From assembly GCA_945949655.1 (NCBI GenBank), contig CAMFFG010000034.1:1-8834 (forward strand): a DNA stretch of 8,834 nucleotides, given 5' to 3'. The position numbers and the translations under genes were made by a program. Positions 7,111 to 8,834 of the stretch are shown piece after piece. Below the pieces are notes generated by a model. The model was given only the letters and a program-made list of their open reading frames with translations, made no database searches and was not told the origin of the DNA. Each line of letters starts with the position of its first letter. The first letter of the stretch is position 1. This DNA is from an uncultured Peptococcaceae bacterium. GTDB lineage: Bacteria > Bacillota > Peptococcia > Peptococcales > Peptococcaceae.

Positions 7111-8553
7111 ATGTCAGAAAACACAAAAAGTTTTAATATGAAGTATGTACATCTTGCAGTTGTTTTGGCGTTTATGTTTTTATTCCGGTTGATTCCGCCA
7201 ATTGGAACCATCACACCATACGGTATGGCAATTATCGGGATTTTTATTGGTATGATCTACGGGTGGTCGGTAGACGCAGATAACCTGTGCTGGACCTCGT
7301 TGCTGGCTCTGGTTGCGTTGGGCGTTACCGATTTCGGGAATGCCGGGAAAGCACTGGCTTCCGCATTTGGCAGCGAATCTGTTATGCTGATGCTGTTAGG
7401 GATGTTCTTTGTTGGGATGCTGCAGGAAAGCCATTTAACAGAATGGATTTCCAATAAATTGTTAGGCGCAAAATTTACCCAGGGGAAACCTTGGCTGCTG
7501 ACTGCGTTTATCGTGATCGTACCTGCGCTGGCTACCATTTTGGTAAACCAGACTCTGGTTGCTTTGATGATGTTCGTTATTTATGAAGAAATTTTCCGTC
7601 AGGCTGGCTACAAAAAAGGCGACTTATATCCGGCTATGGTACTGATGGGCTTCATGGTAGTTTGTAGTGTTGCTTTCTCCCTGTTCCCCTTCCGTGGCTG
7701 GTGCCTGATGAGCGTTGGTATGGCCATGAAAGCTGGAATCCAGATCAACATGGGCGGCTGGATCATCACCGAAGTTGTTGCGCTGCTCGTTACCTGCGTT
7801 GGCTGGATGGTTGTGATGTTTATTACACCGGGCTGCAAAGTAGATAAACTGAAAGAAATTGATATCACACAGTTCGCAAAAGAAAGTGCTCCTTTAACAA
7901 AGCGGCAGAAAGCTGCATTGATCGTCACACTGGCCAACGTAATTGGTTGTATTATCATCAGCTTTGTGGGCGGTGCCGAAGGCTGGAGATTGTTCTTGAA
8001 AAATATTGGCGTGTACGGCTGGGTTATCGCGGTCATTGCCTTTGCAATGGTTTGGCATGTAGACGGACAGCCTGTATTGGATAAGAAAAAAGCACCTGCT
8101 TATTTCTACTGGGATCTGATTCTGGTTGTGGCATCTGCCATGGTAGTTGCTGGACAGATCACAAGCGAAGGTGCCGGGATCTCTCCAATGATCGGTCAGA
8201 TCATGCGTCCATTGTTTGGCCTGCCAAGCTATGCATTCTTGATTGCTTTGGGTGTGATTACATTCTTGCTGACAAACTTTGCTAATAACGTTGCTGTAAC
8301 CATCACCATGCTGACCATTGCTATGACAATGGCACAGCAGGTACAGTTCAACCTGCAGGTTGCGCTGATGGTAATCACCATCTTCGGTGTAATTGGCCTG
8401 TTGACACCAGCAGGCTCGGTAAATGGCGCTATGATTCATTCCCACGCCTTTACAACCACGAAATCGGCTTACACGGCCGGTGCCATCATGATCGTATTCT
8501 TGACACTGCTTATGGCTCTGGTTGTAATTCCACTGGGCTTGAAAGTGATGTAA
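7111..8553 (+). CDS. SLC13/DASS-type anion permease-like transporter
   Basis: A 480-aa very hydrophobic protein with roughly 11-13 membrane or re-entrant segments (about 13-29, 36-51, 62-77, 90-105, 128-156, 172-192, 216-238, 267-286, 299-315, 332-352, 372-409, 415-433, 455-477), a normal length for the divalent anion:sodium symporter group. The two half-repeats each contain a re-entrant motif. LVNQTLVALMMFV (145-157) aligns with the first SNT region and TNFANNVAVTITML (388-401) with the second. LTPAGSVNGAMIHSH (431-445) resembles the Pro-containing C-terminal loop of the family. The canonical SNT triplets, which contact the carboxylates of the substrate in characterised members, read NQT (146-148) and NNV (392-394), suggesting a different anion. 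The start ATG at 7111 has a G-run (7098-7102) 8 nt upstream. It is probably expressed with paralog 2 and likely imports that enzyme's substrate; this is an inference from context. Confidence 0.75.
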   Translation: MSENTKSFNMKYVHLAVVLAFMFLFRLIPPIGTITPYGMAIIGIFIGMIYGWSVDADNLCWTSLLALVALGVTDFGNAGKALASAFGSESVMLMLLGMFFVGMLQESHLTEWISNKLLGAKFTQGKPWLLTAFIVIVPALATILVNQTLVALMMFVIYEEIFRQAGYKKGDLYPAMVLMGFMVVCSVAFSLFPFRGWCLMSVGMAMKAGIQINMGGWIITEVVALLVTCVGWMVVMFITPGCKVDKLKEIDITQFAKESAPLTKRQKAALIVTLANVIGCIIISFVGGAEGWRLFLKNIGVYGWVIAVIAFAMVWHVDGQPVLDKKKAPAYFYWDLILVVASAMVVAGQITSEGAGISPMIGQIMRPLFGLPSYAFLIALGVITFLLTNFANNVAVTITMLTIAMTMAQQVQFNLQVALMVITIFGVIGLLTPAGSVNGAMIHSHAFTTTKSAYTAGAIMIVFLTLLMALVVIPLGLKVM

Positions 8554-8604
8554 TGGTGAGAAGATTCATCGGCATAGGTTGAAATGAAATTGTAATATTG
8601 TAGC

Positions 8605-8654
8605 AGAAGCCTGTGTCAGACCTTGCAGCAATGCGGTCTGATGCAGGCTTCTTT
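8605..8654 (+). terminator. intrinsic terminator after the transporter
   Basis: Positions 8605-8622 pair with 8635-8652 (18 bp, two G-U pairs). The loop itself can fold: GCA (8625-8627) pairs with TGC (8632-8634) around a GCAA tetraloop (8628-8631). The T-run is short (8652-8654), so efficiency may be moderate. It ends the paralog 2-transporter unit. Confidence 0.8.
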
Positions 8655-8692
8655 GCGTAACGATGCCAAATGAAACCTAGCGATGCTGCATG

Positions 8693-8746
8693 ACAAATAT
8701 ATGTTGTATCCCATAAAAATTCTGACAAAATAAAATTGATAGACAA
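8693..8746 (+). promoter_or_regulatory. conserved regulon element, copy C (putative LysR operator)
   Basis: Third ungapped copy of the 43-bp block (8704-8746), with TTGT (8704-8707) and ACAA (8725-8728) forming the dyad. ACAAATATA (8693-8701) and ACAAAATAA (8725-8733) are again 32 bp apart, although the upstream repeat is degenerate. No gene starts after it inside the window, so it should drive a gene beyond the right edge. Confidence 0.65.
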
Positions 8747-8768
8747 ATGAAAGGACAATCGATACAAT
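8740..8768 (+). promoter_or_regulatory. predicted promoter for a gene beyond the right edge
   Basis: TAGACA (8740-8745) and TACAAT (8763-8768) are separated by 17 bp, the same layout as the promoter of paralog 2. Transcription would begin near 8775. The inverted repeat AACCAA (8771-8776) / TTGGTT (8785-8790), with an 8-nt loop, falls at or just around that start. The last 60 bases hold no start codon with a convincing ribosome binding site; leaders of 104-115 nt at the other copies would put the start outside the window. Confidence 0.6.
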
Positions 8769-8834
8769 ATAACCAAGGGGTAAATTGGTTGTTGACGTTC
8801 ATTTCCACCACTATTGTGTAAAGTGTGCAGTATT

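Noticed and set aside
6893..7141. 82-codon plus-strand frame between paralog 2 and the transporter
   Set aside because: It begins with TTG without a ribosome binding site, spans the inverted repeat and overlaps the start of the transporter.

Overview
This window looks like chromosome from a low-to-mid-GC Bacillota organism, probably an anaerobic, Clostridia-like gut bacterium. The evidence is AGGAGG-type ribosome binding sites, AT-rich intergenic regions with sigma-A-like promoters, hairpin plus T-run terminators, and a gene set without a plasmid, phage or transposon signature. The lineage is an inference from style only; no rRNA or taxonomic marker gene is present.

Layout. Positions 1-996 hold the C-terminal part of a GH3-family (ANL-superfamily-like) acyl-amide synthetase gene that runs in from the left. 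A very strong bidirectional terminator (1036-1090) separates it from a convergent LysR-type regulator (1096-1995, minus). The 304-bp gap 1996-2299 carries divergent promoters: one for the regulator and one for the first of two tandem paralogous genes (2300-4396 and 4737-6851). These encode large (698 and 704 aa) alkaline-phosphatase-superfamily phosphodiesterase/phosphohydrolase-like enzymes, resembling the COG3379/PF01663 group. Paralog 1 is followed by its own terminator and paralog 2 has its own promoter. Downstream of paralog 2, after a 259-bp gap with a long-range inverted repeat and no visible terminator, is a polytopic transporter of the SLC13/DASS type (7111-8553), then a terminator (8605-8654) and a further promoter region at the right edge.

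How it may work. A 43-bp sequence block (30 of 43 columns identical in all three copies, no gaps) sits at the same distance from the -10 element upstream of paralog 1, upstream of paralog 2 and at 8704-8746. It contains a TTGT-N17-ACAA dyad centred roughly 59 bp upstream of the predicted transcription start, where LysR-type activators usually bind. The simplest reading is a small regulon. The divergent LysR protein would switch on two cytoplasmic metal-dependent phosphohydrolases (no signal peptides) and an organic-anion permease. The third copy predicts another regulon gene just beyond the right edge. The permease has lost both canonical SNT motifs of the DASS family, so its substrate is probably not an ordinary dicarboxylate. 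The substrate of the system cannot be read from the sequence; an imported anionic phospho-compound hydrolysed in the cytoplasm is a hypothesis.

The GH3 gene is transcriptionally insulated from the rest and need not be part of the system.
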